Shown: positions 47,092 through 56,241 of the stretch, piece by piece
Layout of the letters: every line of letters starts with the position of its first letter
Numbering within the stretch: position 1 is the stretch's first letter
Assembly (NCBI GenBank): GCA_046351595.1
Contig: JAXLYE010000002.1
Coordinates: forward strand, 744,001-808,000
Source: JAXLYE01 sp046351595
GTDB taxonomy: Bacteria > Myxococcota_A > Polyangia > Palsa-1104 > JAEUJZ01
Reading direction: 5' to 3'
DNA: 64,000 bases
Program-made: the position numbers and the translations under genes
The notes under the pieces: generated by a model
Seen by the model: only the letters and a program-made list of their open reading frames with translations
Databases searched by the model: none
What the model was told of the DNA's origin: nothing

Positions 47092-48636
47092 ATGGCGGCG
47101 CTCGGTGCGTCCCGCCTCCTGCGCGCACAGCGAGCGCAGCTCGAGCCAACGGTGCCGCTCGGGCCGGCGGCGCAGGCCCCGGCTGTCGTCCCCGGGCCCG
47201 ACGACGACCCGCAGCGCTGGCAGCGTTGGCGTGAGCTGCTCGCGCAGGCGGCGCGGGCCGGCGGGCGGGCGCGCCTGATCAGCGTCCCGGCGCCGCCCAG
47301 GCCGGCGGCCGCGGTGTTCACGCTCGCGCCGCAGCAGCCGGCGGCGCTGTGGCAGGCCCCGGCGGGACCGGACGCGGCAGAGCTGGTGCTCGTCGGGCTG
47401 GGCGCGGCGCGGCGCCTGCCCGCGACCCTGGATGCGGCGGCGCTGCAGGCCGCGGCGACCGCGGCGCTGGGCGCGGTCGAGGTGAGCGCGGCCCCGGAGC
47501 TTGTCGCCGCGCGCCCGCGCTTCCTCGGCGGGCTGCCTTTTGCCGCCGGCGCGCTGGACGCGCCCGAGTGGGCCGACTTCCGTGACGGCGCGCTGCTCTT
47601 GCCGCGGGCGCTGTACGAGCCCGGGGCGCCCGGCGCGGGCGCCGTGCTCAGCGTATTTTTCGACGAGGGCAGAGCGGATGCGGGCGAGCTCCTGGCGCTG
47701 TGGGACGCGCTGTGCGCGCTGCCGGGTGCGACGCCGACCGCGGCCGGTGCGTCGCACGCCCCGCCCCCGCTCGGCGCGACGGATCCCTTCTCGCCCCTCT
47801 CGCCCCTTTTACACCTCTCCGGCGCGGACTGGGCGCGCTACCTGCAGCCGCTGCTGCAGGCGCTGCACGAGCGCTCGATCGACAAGGTGGTGGCGGCGCG
47901 GCGCTCGACGGTGCCGCTCGGCGGGCCGCTGGCGCCGTCGGCGGTGGCGGCGCTGCTCGAGCGCCTGCGGGCGGCGCACCCGCTGGCCACGATCCTCGCG
48001 CTGCGGCGCGGCGGCTCGACGTTTGTCGCGGCGACGCCCGAGACGCTGGTGCGGCGGCGCGGTCGCACGCTGCGCACCGAGGCGCTCGCCGGCTCCCTCG
48101 GTCGCGCCGGCCTGAGCGAGGCGGAGCTCGGGGCGCGGCTGCTCCAGAGCGACAAGGACCGCGCCGAGCACGCGCTGGTGGTGGAGGCGCTGCGCGCGGC
48201 TCTCGCGCCGCTGTGCGCGCGCCTGGACATTCCGGCGATGCCGACGGTGCGCCTGCTGCCGCACCTGGGCCACCTGTGCACGCCGGTGCGCGGCGAGCTC
48301 GCCGCCGATGTGCCGGTGCTGGAGCTGGCGCTGCGACTGCACCCGACGCCAGCGGTGGGCGGCACGCCGACGGCGGCGGCGCTGGCGCTCATCCGCGCGC
48401 ACGAGCCGGCGCCGCGCGGACTGTACGCCGCGCCGTTCGGCTGGTTCGACGATCGCGGCGACGGCGACTTCGCGGTGGCGATCCGCTCGGCGCTGCTCGG
48501 GCCCGCGGCGGCGCACCTGTACGCCGGCGCCGGGATCGTGCGCGGCTCGACGGCAGCGGCCGAGTACGAGGAGACCGCGCTCAAGCTGCGCGCGCTGGCC
48601 GAGGGCCTGCTCGGTCGCACCGAGGTCGCGCCATGA
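47092..48636 (+). CDS. menF: isochorismate synthase MenF
   Basis: Converts chorismate to isochorismate, committing it to menaquinone, 514 aa. The C-terminal chorismate-binding half has SIDKVVAARR, LRTEALAGSLGR, LLPHLGHLCTPVRGELA, LHPTPAVGGTP, PRGLYAAPFGWF and YAGAGIVRGSTAAAEYEET. The N-terminal half is Ala-rich and poorly conserved. It starts 3 nt after the DAHP synthase stop, and its own stop overlaps the menD ATG by 4 nt. MenF rather than anthranilate or salicylate synthase is supported by the menD-menH-menB neighbours. Confidence 0.9.
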   Translation: MAALGASRLLRAQRAQLEPTVPLGPAAQAPAVVPGPDDDPQRWQRWRELLAQAARAGGRARLISVPAPPRPAAAVFTLAPQQPAALWQAPAGPDAAELVLVGLGAARRLPATLDAAALQAAATAALGAVEVSAAPELVAARPRFLGGLPFAAGALDAPEWADFRDGALLLPRALYEPGAPGAGAVLSVFFDEGRADAGELLALWDALCALPGATPTAAGASHAPPPLGATDPFSPLSPLLHLSGADWARYLQPLLQALHERSIDKVVAARRSTVPLGGPLAPSAVAALLERLRAAHPLATILALRRGGSTFVAATPETLVRRRGRTLRTEALAGSLGRAGLSEAELGARLLQSDKDRAEHALVVEALRAALAPLCARLDIPAMPTVRLLPHLGHLCTPVRGELAADVPVLELALRLHPTPAVGGTPTAAALALIRAHEPAPRGLYAAPFGWFDDRGDGDFAVAIRSALLGPAAAHLYAGAGIVRGSTAAAEYEETALKLRALAEGLLGRTEVAP

Positions 48637-50501
48637 CCCTGACCCCGACCGCGACCCCGACCGCGATCCGCGACGGGCTGGCGACGGCGCAGACGGAGTG
48701 GGCGCGGCTCCTGCTCGGCAGCCTGCGGCAGGCCGGCGTGCGCGACGTGGTCCTGAGCCCGGGCTCGCGCAGCACGCCGCTGGTCTGCGCCGCCGCCGCG
48801 ACCCCGGAGCTGGTGCTGTGGGACGTCATCGACGAGCGCGCGGCCGCCTTCTTCGCGCTCGGGCAGGCGCGCGTGCTCGGTCGCCCGAGCCTGCTCGTGT
48901 GCACCTCGGGCAGCGCCGGCGCGCACTACTTCCCGGCGGTGCTCGAGGCCGAGCAGGCGGGCGTGCCGCTGCTCGTGCTGACCGCGGACCGGCCGCCCGA
49001 GCTGCAGCGCTGCGGCGCGCCCCAGACCATCGACCAGCTGAAGCTGTTCGGCGACCACGTGCGCGCCTTCTTCGAGCTCGGCACGGCCGACGTGAGCGAG
49101 GGGTCGCTGCGGGCGCTGCGCCGGGTGGGCGCCCTTGCGGTGCTCGCGGCGACCACGGGACCGCCCGGCCCGGTGCACCTGAACGTGCGGCTGCGCAAGC
49201 CGCTGGAGCCGGTCGCGCCGAGCACCGAGGCCGAGGTGGCGCTGCACGCGCGCGTCGACGGCCTGCTCGCGGCGCCGCCGATCGCCATCCGTCCGCCGCT
49301 GCGCCTGCCGGATCCGGCGGCGGTCGCCGAGGTCGCGGCGCGCTGCCACGAAAAGGCGCGCGGCCTCATCGTCTGCGGGCCGCTGCCGCTCGGGGCGCGC
49401 GCGCTGCGGCCGCTGCTCGTCGAGCTGGCCGAGCTCACCGGCTTCCCGCTGCTGTGCGAGGCGACGAGCCAGGCGCGCTTCGGGCTGCCGCGCGAGGCGG
49501 CGCGCTGCGATCACTTCGACGCGCTCTTGCGCGGGGGCGTGGGCCTAGGCGCGCCCGGCACCGTCGAGCTCATCCTGCACCTCGGGGCGCCCGCGACCTC
49601 CGGCGCGCTCGAGCGCTTCCTGTCGCAGCGCCCCGAGCTGCCGCGCATCCTGCTCGGCGGGCACGCGCCGCTCGATCCGCACGCCACCGCCGAGCACGTC
49701 CTGCTCGGCGACGAGGCGCTGTGCCTGCGGGCGCTGATCGACGCGCTGCGTGGACGCGGTGCCGGGGCGCCCGCGACCTGGTCGGCGCACGTGGCGGCGC
49801 TCGATGCGCTGGCGGCGGGCGCGCTGCAGGCGGCGCTGCAGGCGGCGGGCCTCAGCGAGCCGCTGGCCGTGCGCACCGTCGTCGAGGAGGTGCCGCCCGG
49901 CTCGCTGCTCGTGATCGGCAACTCGCTGCCGGTGCGCGAGGTCGATCTGTTCGGGCACGCCGCCGTCGGCGACAAGGAGCTCGGCGTGCTGTCGCAGCGC
50001 GGCGTCAACGGCATCGACGGCCTGCTCGCCGGCGCCGCGGGCGCCGCCAGCGTCAGCGAGCGCCCGGTCACGCTGCTTTTGGGCGACGTCAGCCTGCTGC
50101 ACGACCTGGGCTCGCTGCAGCTCGTGCGCCACGCGCGGGCGCCGCTCACCGTCGTCGTCATCAACAACCAGGGCGGGCGCATCTTCGAGCAGCTGCCGCT
50201 CGCGCAGAGCCCGGCGGTCGGCGCGGACGCCACTGACGGCGGTGGCGGCGACGGTGCTGGGCTCATGGCGCGCTTCACCACGCCGCACAGCCACGCCCTG
50301 GCCGAGATCGCGCGCGCGCTCGGCTGGAGCGCCCTGCGCGTCGAGGACGAGGTCACGCTGCGGCAGGCGCTGCGGCGCCGCCCCGACCGCGGCCTGCTGA
50401 TCGAGGTGAGGGTGCCGCCCCACTCGTCGCTGGAGCTGCTCGGCGCCTACCACCGCGGCCTGGCCGGCGCGCTCGCCGCCTGCACCGGAGCGGGCCCGTG
50501 A
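48633..50501 (+). CDS. menD: SEPHCHC synthase MenD
   Basis: A thiamine-diphosphate enzyme joining isochorismate and 2-oxoglutarate, 622 aa. The N-terminus has VLSPGSRSTPLVCAA and IDERAAAFFALG (activating Glu), plus CTSGSAGAHYFPAV; the ThDP/metal site appears in LLGDVSLLHDLGSLQL and VINNQGGRIFEQLPL. Ala-rich loops lengthen it beyond E. coli MenD (556). The menH GTG overlaps its stop by 4 nt. Confidence 0.95.
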   Translation: MTLTPTATPTAIRDGLATAQTEWARLLLGSLRQAGVRDVVLSPGSRSTPLVCAAAATPELVLWDVIDERAAAFFALGQARVLGRPSLLVCTSGSAGAHYFPAVLEAEQAGVPLLVLTADRPPELQRCGAPQTIDQLKLFGDHVRAFFELGTADVSEGSLRALRRVGALAVLAATTGPPGPVHLNVRLRKPLEPVAPSTEAEVALHARVDGLLAAPPIAIRPPLRLPDPAAVAEVAARCHEKARGLIVCGPLPLGARALRPLLVELAELTGFPLLCEATSQARFGLPREAARCDHFDALLRGGVGLGAPGTVELILHLGAPATSGALERFLSQRPELPRILLGGHAPLDPHATAEHVLLGDEALCLRALIDALRGRGAGAPATWSAHVAALDALAAGALQAALQAAGLSEPLAVRTVVEEVPPGSLLVIGNSLPVREVDLFGHAAVGDKELGVLSQRGVNGIDGLLAGAAGAASVSERPVTLLLGDVSLLHDLGSLQLVRHARAPLTVVVINNQGGRIFEQLPLAQSPAVGADATDGGGGDGAGLMARFTTPHSHALAEIARALGWSALRVEDEVTLRQALRRRPDRGLLIEVRVPPHSSLELLGAYHRGLAGALAACTGAGP

Positions 50502-51325
50502 GCCAGCCCGCGGTTCAGCCTGCGGCTCAACCCGCTGAGCAAATCGATCGCGTGCTCGTGCACGGCTTCACCGGCCACCCCGACACCTGGGACGCGGCGC
50601 TCGGGCCGGCGGGCGGCGCGTCGGTGCTGCGCCTGGTCCCGCTGGGACACGACGGCGCGCCGGTCGAGCCTGACCCTGGTGCCGTCGGGCCCGCGGGCCC
50701 TGCGGGATTCGACGCCGAGGTCGATCGGCTGGCGGCGCAGATCCGGGCCGCGGGGCCCGTGGCCACGGGCCGCGTCCACCTGGTCGGCTACTCGCTCGGC
50801 GCGCGCCTGGCGCTGGGCCTGCTGTACCGTCACGGCGCGCTGTTCCGCTGCGCCACGCTGATCGGCGTGAACCCCGGGCTCGACGACGCGGCGGAGCGGT
50901 CGGCGCGGCAGGCCGAGGACGAGCAGCGGGCCGCGCGCCTGCTGAGCGACGGCCTCGAGCGCTTCCTGATCGAGTGGGAGGCGCAGCCGCTGTTCGCGAC
51001 GCTGCGCCGTGTCCCGGCTGCGGCCCGCGCGGCCCTTTCGGCGCTGCGGCGGCGGCACGGCGCGCCCGGCCTGGCGCTGTGCCTGCGCCGCCTTGGCCTC
51101 GGAGTCATGCCGAGCTACTGGTCGGCGCTCGCCCGCATCCCGCAGCCGGTGCGCCTGGTCGTCGGCGCCGAGGACCCCAAGTTCATCCGCATCGCGGCGC
51201 GGGCGCTGCCGCGGCTTGTGCGCGGCAGCCTGGTCGTGGTCGCCGACGCCGGTCACAACGTGCCCCTGGAGCAGCCGCTGGCGCTGCGGCCGTTCCTTGC
51301 GGCGCGGCTCGCCGGCTGCGCGTAG
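50498..51325 (+). CDS. menH: SHCHC synthase MenH
   Basis: An alpha/beta hydrolase eliminating pyruvate from SEPHCHC, 275 aa. It has the oxyanion strand VLVHGFTGHPDTWD, the nucleophile elbow GYSLGARLALG, and the catalytic His in DAGHNVPLEQP. GTG start in the menD stop. A long acidic and Pro-rich loop (VEPDPGAVGPAGPAG) is specific to this copy. Context makes MenH far more likely than another hydrolase. Confidence 0.88.
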   Translation: MSQPAVQPAAQPAEQIDRVLVHGFTGHPDTWDAALGPAGGASVLRLVPLGHDGAPVEPDPGAVGPAGPAGFDAEVDRLAAQIRAAGPVATGRVHLVGYSLGARLALGLLYRHGALFRCATLIGVNPGLDDAAERSARQAEDEQRAARLLSDGLERFLIEWEAQPLFATLRRVPAAARAALSALRRRHGAPGLALCLRRLGLGVMPSYWSALARIPQPVRLVVGAEDPKFIRIAARALPRLVRGSLVVVADAGHNVPLEQPLALRPFLAARLAGCA

Positions 51326-51370
51326 GCTGCCCCGGCCTTGGCTCCACACAAAACCCAACCGAGGAACCCC

Positions 51371-52225
51371 ATGAGCTACAAGCTTCCCCCCGTCTCGACG
51401 GAACCGGCCACCTGGCGCGCGCAGAGCGGCTACACCGACATCCTCTACGAGAAGGCCGAGGGCGAGGCCATCGCCCGCATCACCATCAACCGCCCCGAGG
51501 TCCGCAACGCCTTCCGGCCGCAGACGGTCAAGGAGCTGCAGCGCGCCTTCGACGAGGCCCGCGACGACAGCGAGGTCGGCGTCATCATCCTGACCGGCGC
51601 CGGCGACGAGGCGTTCTGCTCGGGCGGCGATCAGCGCGTGCGCGGTGCCGGCGGCTACGTCGGCGGCGACGGCATCCCGCGCCTCAACGTGCTCGATCTG
51701 CAGCGGCAGATCCGCACCCTGCCCAAGCCGGTCGTCGCCATGGTCAAGGGCTTCGCCGTCGGCGGCGGCCACGTCCTGCACGTCGTCTGCGACCTGACCA
51801 TCGCGGCTGACAACGCGCGCTTCGGCCAGACCGGCCCGCGCGTCGGCAGCTTCGACGGCGGCTACGGCAGCGCCTACCTGGCGCGCATCGTCGGCCAGAA
51901 GAAGGCGCGCGAGATCTGGTTCCTGTGCCGCCAGTACGACGCCAAGCAGGCGCTCGAGATGGGGCTGGTCAACACCGTGGTGCCGCTCGCCGAGGTCGAG
52001 GCCGAGACGCTCAAGTGGTGCCGCGAGATGCTGCGCCACTCGCCGCTCGCGCTGCGCTGTCTCAAGGCCGCGATGAACGCCGACTGCGACGGGCAGGCCG
52101 GCCTGCAGGAGCTCGCCGGCAACGCCACGCTGCTCTACTACCTGACCGAGGAGGGGCAGGAGGGCAAGCAGGCGTTCCTCGACAAGCGACCGCCCAACTG
52201 GAACAAGTTCAAGCGGCTGCCGTAG
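51371..52225 (+). CDS. menB: 1,4-dihydroxy-2-naphthoyl-CoA synthase MenB
   Basis: A crotonase-family ring-closing enzyme, 284 aa. ITINRPEVRNAFRPQTV, ILTGAGDEAFCSGGDQ, GFAVGGGHVLHVVCDLTIA and FGQTGPRVGSFDGGYG are near-identical to E. coli MenB. The QTG signature (Gly rather than Asp) is that of the bicarbonate-dependent type I enzymes. It ends with the typical PPNWNKFKRLP. GAGGA lies 5 nt before the ATG; a TAGGCT hexamer overlaps the menH stop 43 nt upstream and could give it its own promoter. MenA and the final methyltransferase are not next to it. Confidence 0.97.
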   Translation: MSYKLPPVSTEPATWRAQSGYTDILYEKAEGEAIARITINRPEVRNAFRPQTVKELQRAFDEARDDSEVGVIILTGAGDEAFCSGGDQRVRGAGGYVGGDGIPRLNVLDLQRQIRTLPKPVVAMVKGFAVGGGHVLHVVCDLTIAADNARFGQTGPRVGSFDGGYGSAYLARIVGQKKAREIWFLCRQYDAKQALEMGLVNTVVPLAEVEAETLKWCREMLRHSPLALRCLKAAMNADCDGQAGLQELAGNATLLYYLTEEGQEGKQAFLDKRPPNWNKFKRLP

Positions 52226-52234
52226 CGCGCGCCG

Positions 52235-52831
52235 TCAGCGGCCGCCGTCGAGGCGGTCCTGGCCGAGCTCGTGGCGGAAGCGCTCGCGCACCGCGGGCCA
52301 CTCGGGCGCCAGCAGGCTGACGACGTGCTCGTCGCGCCAGGCGCCGCCGCGCTGCGTGTGCTGGCGCAGCGTGCCCTCGACGGCCATGCACATGCGCCGC
52401 GCCAGCTTGAGGGCGGGCTCGTTCGCGACGTCGATGAACCACGACACGCGGTGCAGGTGCAGCTCGTCGAAGCAGTAGCGCAGCGTCGCCAGCCCGAGCT
52501 CCAGACCGAGGCCGGTGCGGAAGCAGCGCGGCGCCAGCGCGATCCGCGACTCGGCGTGGCGATCGCGCAGGCTGACGTAGCGGATCATCGCCTCGCCGAC
52601 CACGGCGCCGTCGCTGCGCAGCTCGGCCGCGAGGCACAGGGTCTCGCCCTCGCGGCGCGACCAGCCGTCCTTGCAGCGCGCGATGTGCGCGGTGACCTCG
52701 TCGGGCAAGAGCGGATCGGCGGCGTAGCGGCAGGCCACGGGGTCGCTGCGGAAGGAGCGGACCGCCTCGTAGTCCGAGGGTCGCAGGTTGCGGAAGCGCA
52801 GGCGGTGGGTCTCGGAGAAGACGGTTTCCAT
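52235..52831 (-). CDS. GNAT-family N-acetyltransferase
   Basis: A 198-aa RimJ/RimL-like acetyltransferase: LRFRNLRPSDYEAVRSF (strand 1 and helix), VVGEAMIRYVSLRDRHAESR, LELGLATLRYCFDELHLHRV and the central ANEPALKLARRMCM (acetyl-CoA/Asn motif), followed by VEGTLRQHTQRGGAWRDEHV. The start at 52831 fits the family; its GAAGG is adjacent to the ATG, and an A8 run lies just upstream. A GTG at 52867 is possible. It is convergent with menB, 9 bp apart. Its substrate, such as a ribosomal protein N-terminus or an amine, is unknown. Confidence 0.85.
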   Translation of the reverse strand: METVFSETHRLRFRNLRPSDYEAVRSFRSDPVACRYAADPLLPDEVTAHIARCKDGWSRREGETLCLAAELRSDGAVVGEAMIRYVSLRDRHAESRIALAPRCFRTGLGLELGLATLRYCFDELHLHRVSWFIDVANEPALKLARRMCMAVEGTLRQHTQRGGAWRDEHVVSLLAPEWPAVRERFRHELGQDRLDGGR

Positions 52832-52890
52832 CCTTCTTTTTTTTAGCTGAAGAAGAGGGAGAAGCACGTCCTGAGCGGGAGCGCCGAAGG

Positions 52891-53172
52891 TCAGTTCCAG
52901 TAGCGGGCCACCACCAGCGTGAAGAGGAGCAAGCAGGCGAAGAGCAGGATGGCGGCCAGGGGGTCGGGGCGGAAGCGGGCGGAGAGGGCGGCGGCTCGGT
53001 CCCTCTCTTCGGGGGTCAGGGGCGTGGGCTGCTGCTTGAGCTCGCGCAGCAGGGCCCGGGTGGTGGCGAAGCGGCCTTCGCGGTGCGCCTGCTCGGCGCG
53101 GTCTAGGAGCTGGCTCGACGGGCGGTCGGCCCTGGTCGGTGCGGGCGCGGGCGCGCGGGCTTCTTCGGACAT
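52891..53172 (-). CDS. tiny tail-anchored membrane protein, probably leaderless
   Basis: A 93-aa protein. The N-terminal part is charged and Ala/Pro-rich with a helix LLDRAEQAHREGRFATTRAL that looks like half a TPR; one TM helix forms the C-terminus (LAAILLFACLLLFTLVVARYW). The ATG at 53172 is preceded by TATAGT at a distance of 6 nt and has no Shine-Dalgarno. No family is recognised. Confidence 0.62.
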   Translation of the reverse strand: MSEEARAPAPAPTRADRPSSQLLDRAEQAHREGRFATTRALLRELKQQPTPLTPEERDRAAALSARFRPDPLAAILLFACLLLFTLVVARYWN

Positions 53173-53178
53173 GCGGGC

Positions 53179-53184
53179 ACTATA
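53179..53184 (-). promoter_or_regulatory. TATAGT -10 box 6 nt before the ATG
   Basis: Minus-strand TATAGT followed by GCCCGC and the ATG at 53172. No ribosome binding site can fit. Strong candidate for a leaderless transcript. Confidence 0.5.
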
Positions 53185-53194
53185 ACAAGGCGGC

Positions 53195-54505
53195 TCAGCC
53201 GGCCGCGCACAGCACGAACTTGAGGTAGCGGCCCTCGGGGAAGGCGGGCAGCGTCGGGTGGTCGGCGGGCTGGCCGTGGATCTCAAGGAAGCGCAGCGGC
53301 CGGCCGGCGGCGGTCGCGGCCTCGGTGAGCGTGCCGAGAAATGCGTTCTCGTCGACGTGGCTCGAGCACGAGGCCGCGGCGAGCAGGCCGCCGGGCTGCA
53401 CCGCGTCGAGCGCCAGGCGGTGCAGCTCGCGGTAGGCGCTGAGCGCCGCGGGCACGTCTTTTTCGGCCTTGGCGAAGCTCGGCGGGTCGACGATGACCAG
53501 GTCGAAGCGCTCGCCGCGGCGGTGCATCGCCGACAGCTCCTCGAACACGTCGGCGACGACGAAGCCGTGCGCGGCGGGGTCGAGCTGGTTGTGGCCGAAG
53601 CTGCGCCGCGCGGTCTCGACGGCGGGAGCGGCGCGATCGACGGTCACCACGCGGCGGGCGCCGCCCAGGGCCGCAGCCACCGAGAAGCCGCCGGTGTACG
53701 AGAAGCCGTTCCACACCGTCAGGCCGGCGGCGCAGCCACGGATGCGGCGGCGGTTCTCGCGCTGATCGATGAACAGGCCGGTCTTCTGGCCGCTGACCAC
53801 GTCGACGAGCAGCCGCATGCCGTGCTCGCGGACCAGGACCTCGCCGGGGCGCAGCGGGTCGCCGGGGCGCAGCGAATCGTCGGTGCTGCCGGCCTGGCGC
53901 GGCGCGAGCTCGCCGTGCAGAAGCCGCCCGCCGCCGCCGCTGCGCCGCTGCTGGCGCTCGTAGACGGCGCGCACGCCGAGGTCGGCGAGCAGCTCGAGCA
54001 CCGCCGCGGTCGCCGCCGGCACCAGGCTCTGCGCCGCCGCCCCGTCGCAGATCAGCACCGCGATGTGGTCATAGACGTCGATCACCAGGCCGGGCAGGCG
54101 GTCGCCCTCGCCGTGGCACAGGCGGAAGGCGTTGGTCTGCTCGCCCAGGCCCTCGACCGTCCGGCGGCGCAGCGCCAGCGCCTCGGCGAGCCGCCTGTGC
54201 ACCAGCGCTGCGTCGACCGCCTCGCCGCGATCGAGCGTGAACAGGCGCAGCGCGATCGGCGACTCGGCGTCGTACAGCCCGCGGCCGAGGAAGCGGCCGG
54301 CGCGATCGACCAGATCCACGACCGTGCCCGCCTGTAGCCCGGGCGGCGCCTGCAGCGCCTCGCGGTAGAGCCAGGGGTGTCCGGACTGGATGCTGCGGAC
54401 CAGGTTCCGCGTGAGCAGCACCTGCGGCGGGCGCCCGCGGTCGGGGCGCACCGGCCGGGCCGCCCACGGCGGGCGCCCCATCGAGGATCCGGGAGTCGTC
54501 GCCAC
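53195..54505 (-). CDS. RlmI/RlmK-like class I rRNA methyltransferase
   Basis: A 436-aa SAM-dependent methyltransferase of the YccW/RlmI (m5C) type. An N-terminal PUA-like domain (LVRSIQSGHPWLYREAL, GTVVDLVDRAGRFLGRGLYD) is followed by an EEHD-like central part and the Rossmann domain: NGFSYTGGFSVAAALGGA, VVTVDRAAPAVETAR, DLVIVDPPSFAKAEKD and CSSHVDENAF. An insert with a LRPGDPLRPGEV repeat lies near residue 213. The GTG at 54505 lies 3 nt after the stop of the DUF971 gene with AAGAAGG upstream, so both are probably one operon. Confidence 0.87.
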   Translation of the reverse strand: MATTPGSSMGRPPWAARPVRPDRGRPPQVLLTRNLVRSIQSGHPWLYREALQAPPGLQAGTVVDLVDRAGRFLGRGLYDAESPIALRLFTLDRGEAVDAALVHRRLAEALALRRRTVEGLGEQTNAFRLCHGEGDRLPGLVIDVYDHIAVLICDGAAAQSLVPAATAAVLELLADLGVRAVYERQQRRSGGGGRLLHGELAPRQAGSTDDSLRPGDPLRPGEVLVREHGMRLLVDVVSGQKTGLFIDQRENRRRIRGCAAGLTVWNGFSYTGGFSVAAALGGARRVVTVDRAAPAVETARRSFGHNQLDPAAHGFVVADVFEELSAMHRRGERFDLVIVDPPSFAKAEKDVPAALSAYRELHRLALDAVQPGGLLAAASCSSHVDENAFLGTLTEAATAAGRPLRFLEIHGQPADHPTLPAFPEGRYLKFVLCAAG

Positions 54506-54508
54506 GCG

Positions 54509-54838
54509 CTAGGCCTTCTTCGCCTTGCGGGCGCGCTCGCAGTCGGTGCACGGGCAGTCCTCGCGCAGCCGGCGGAAGTGGAAGATGCCGGTGTTGTGGC
54601 CGTCCGAGAAGGTGACGTGGATGGCGTAGCTGCCAACGACCTCGATGGCGCGGATGGTCATGTGCTCGGGCACCTTGTTCGGGTCGAGCAGCGGCCGTCC
54701 CGACATCTCCTCGACGCAGTGGGCGCAGCGGCAGCGCAGGCGCAGGTCGCGGGCGCTGTACGTCGTCCGGTGCTCGTCTTCCCAGACCAGCGTGATGTCC
54801 GGGCGGTTCAGTCCGATGATCTCCAGCGGCAGCGGCAT
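54509..54838 (-). CDS. DUF971 protein
   Basis: A 109-aa protein of the DUF971/GBBH-like N-terminal domain family. It has RCRCAHCVEEMSGRPLLDP and, at the end, REDCPCTDCERARKAKKA, giving a possible metal-binding Cys set, plus SYAIHVTFSDGHNTGIFHF. Such domains are found fused to ApbC/Mrp and to gamma-butyrobetaine hydroxylases. The ATG at 54838 has GGAAGGT 5 nt upstream. It is co-directional with the methyltransferase and divergent from the gene at 55045 (206 bp). Confidence 0.85.
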   Translation of the reverse strand: MPLPLEIIGLNRPDITLVWEDEHRTTYSARDLRLRCRCAHCVEEMSGRPLLDPNKVPEHMTIRAIEVVGSYAIHVTFSDGHNTGIFHFRRLREDCPCTDCERARKAKKA

Positions 54839-55044
54839 GGCAGGCACCTTCCCACGACGCGCGCGGCGAGACAACTGCCGACCGCCCGGGACGCGCTGCC
54901 CGAGCGCCCTTCTCCCCGTCGCTGCGGCGGCACCTCGGCGGGGCGGATCGCGGGCGCCTGGCGACGCTTTAGGGCAGGCGCGGCGACGGCGATTTTTCAC
55001 GCGGCGCGCGGCCTCTGCTAAAACGCCCGCGAATAATAAGAACG

Positions 55045-56241
55045 ATGGCGATGACGATGACGGCGACCCCTGAAGCGACCGACGCCCTGACTGCCGAGAT
55101 GAACGCCGCGCGCGCGGCGGTGGCGGCGCTGCCCCGGCTGAAGCTGGCGCACCTGCCGACGCCGCTCGAGGAGGAGCCCCGGCTCTTGCCCCAGCTCCTG
55201 CCGCTGCTGCCGCCGGGTCCGGGCGGTGGCGAGCTGCCGGCGCGCCTGCCGCAGCTCTTCGTGAAGCGCGACGACCTGAGCGGGCTCGGGCTGTCGGGCA
55301 ACAAGGTCCGCAAGCTCGAGCTGCTGCTGGCCGAGGCCGTGGAGCAGGGCGCCGACACCGTGATCACCTGCGGCGGCGTGCAGAGCAACCACTGCCGGGC
55401 GACGGCGCTGGCGGCGGCGCGGCTGGGGCTGCGGTCGGTGCTGCTGTTGCGCGCGGCCGACCCGAGCGCGCCGCAGCCGCTCGTCGGCAACCTGCTGCTC
55501 GATCGGCTGGCCGGGGCGACGGTGCGGCTGATCAGCCCGGCGGACTACGCGCGCCGCGCCGAGCTCTTGGCCGAGGTCGCGGCCGAGCTCTTGGCGAGCG
55601 GGCGGCGCGGCTACATAATCCCCGAGGGCGGCTCGAACGCGCTCGGCAGCCTCGGCTACGTGCGCTGCATCGACGAGCTGTGCGAGCAGGTGCCGGAGCC
55701 CGAGCGGCCGCTGACCGTGGTCTACGCCGCGGGCTCGGGCGGCACCGGCGCCGGCCTCTTATACGGCGTGGCGCTGCGCGGGCTGCCCTGGCGCGTCGTC
55801 GGCGTCAACGTCTGCGACGACCGCGCCTACTTCGTGCGCCGCATCGGCGAGATCCTCTACGACATCGCGACGCTCTTCCGCCCCGACGCCGGGGCGCAGC
55901 GGGCGGTGTCGCAGGCGCGGCGGGCCATCGACATCCGCGACGGCTACGTCGGCCGCGGCTACGCGCTGTCGCGCCCCGAGGAGCTGCGCCTCTTGACCGA
56001 GGCGGCGCGCGCGACCGGGCTGCTGTTCGATCCGGTCTACACCGGCAAGGCGCTGCTCGGGCTGTGCAGCGAGCTGCGGCGCGCGCCGCACGAGCTCGAC
56101 GAGCGCGTGCTGTTCGTGCACACCGGCGGCGTGTTCGGGCTGCTGGCGGCCGCACCCGAGCTGGCGCCGGTGCTCTCTGAAGCAGACCGCGAGGCGGCCC
56201 GCGAGGCAGACCGCACGGGCGTCGGGCCGAGGCATGCTTAA
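55045..56241 (+). CDS. PLP-dependent D-cysteine desulfhydrase / ACC deaminase-family enzyme
   Basis: A fold-type II PLP enzyme, 398 aa. PTPLEEEPRL, LFVKRDDLSGLGLSGNKVRK (the first Lys of the GNKxRKLE motif holds PLP), TCGGVQSNHCRATALAA, GYIIPEGGSNALGSLGYV, VVYAAGSGGTGAGL and FVHTGGVFGLLAA are hallmarks. The family includes D-cysteine desulfhydrase, ACC deaminase and L-cysteate lyase, which cannot be separated with certainty by eye; the first is favoured. The C-terminal 25 residues are Ala/Glu/Arg-rich. Its end overlaps the next gene by 8 nt. Confidence 0.87.
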   Translation: MAMTMTATPEATDALTAEMNAARAAVAALPRLKLAHLPTPLEEEPRLLPQLLPLLPPGPGGGELPARLPQLFVKRDDLSGLGLSGNKVRKLELLLAEAVEQGADTVITCGGVQSNHCRATALAAARLGLRSVLLLRAADPSAPQPLVGNLLLDRLAGATVRLISPADYARRAELLAEVAAELLASGRRGYIIPEGGSNALGSLGYVRCIDELCEQVPEPERPLTVVYAAGSGGTGAGLLYGVALRGLPWRVVGVNVCDDRAYFVRRIGEILYDIATLFRPDAGAQRAVSQARRAIDIRDGYVGRGYALSRPEELRLLTEAARATGLLFDPVYTGKALLGLCSELRRAPHELDERVLFVHTGGVFGLLAAAPELAPVLSEADREAAREADRTGVGPRHA

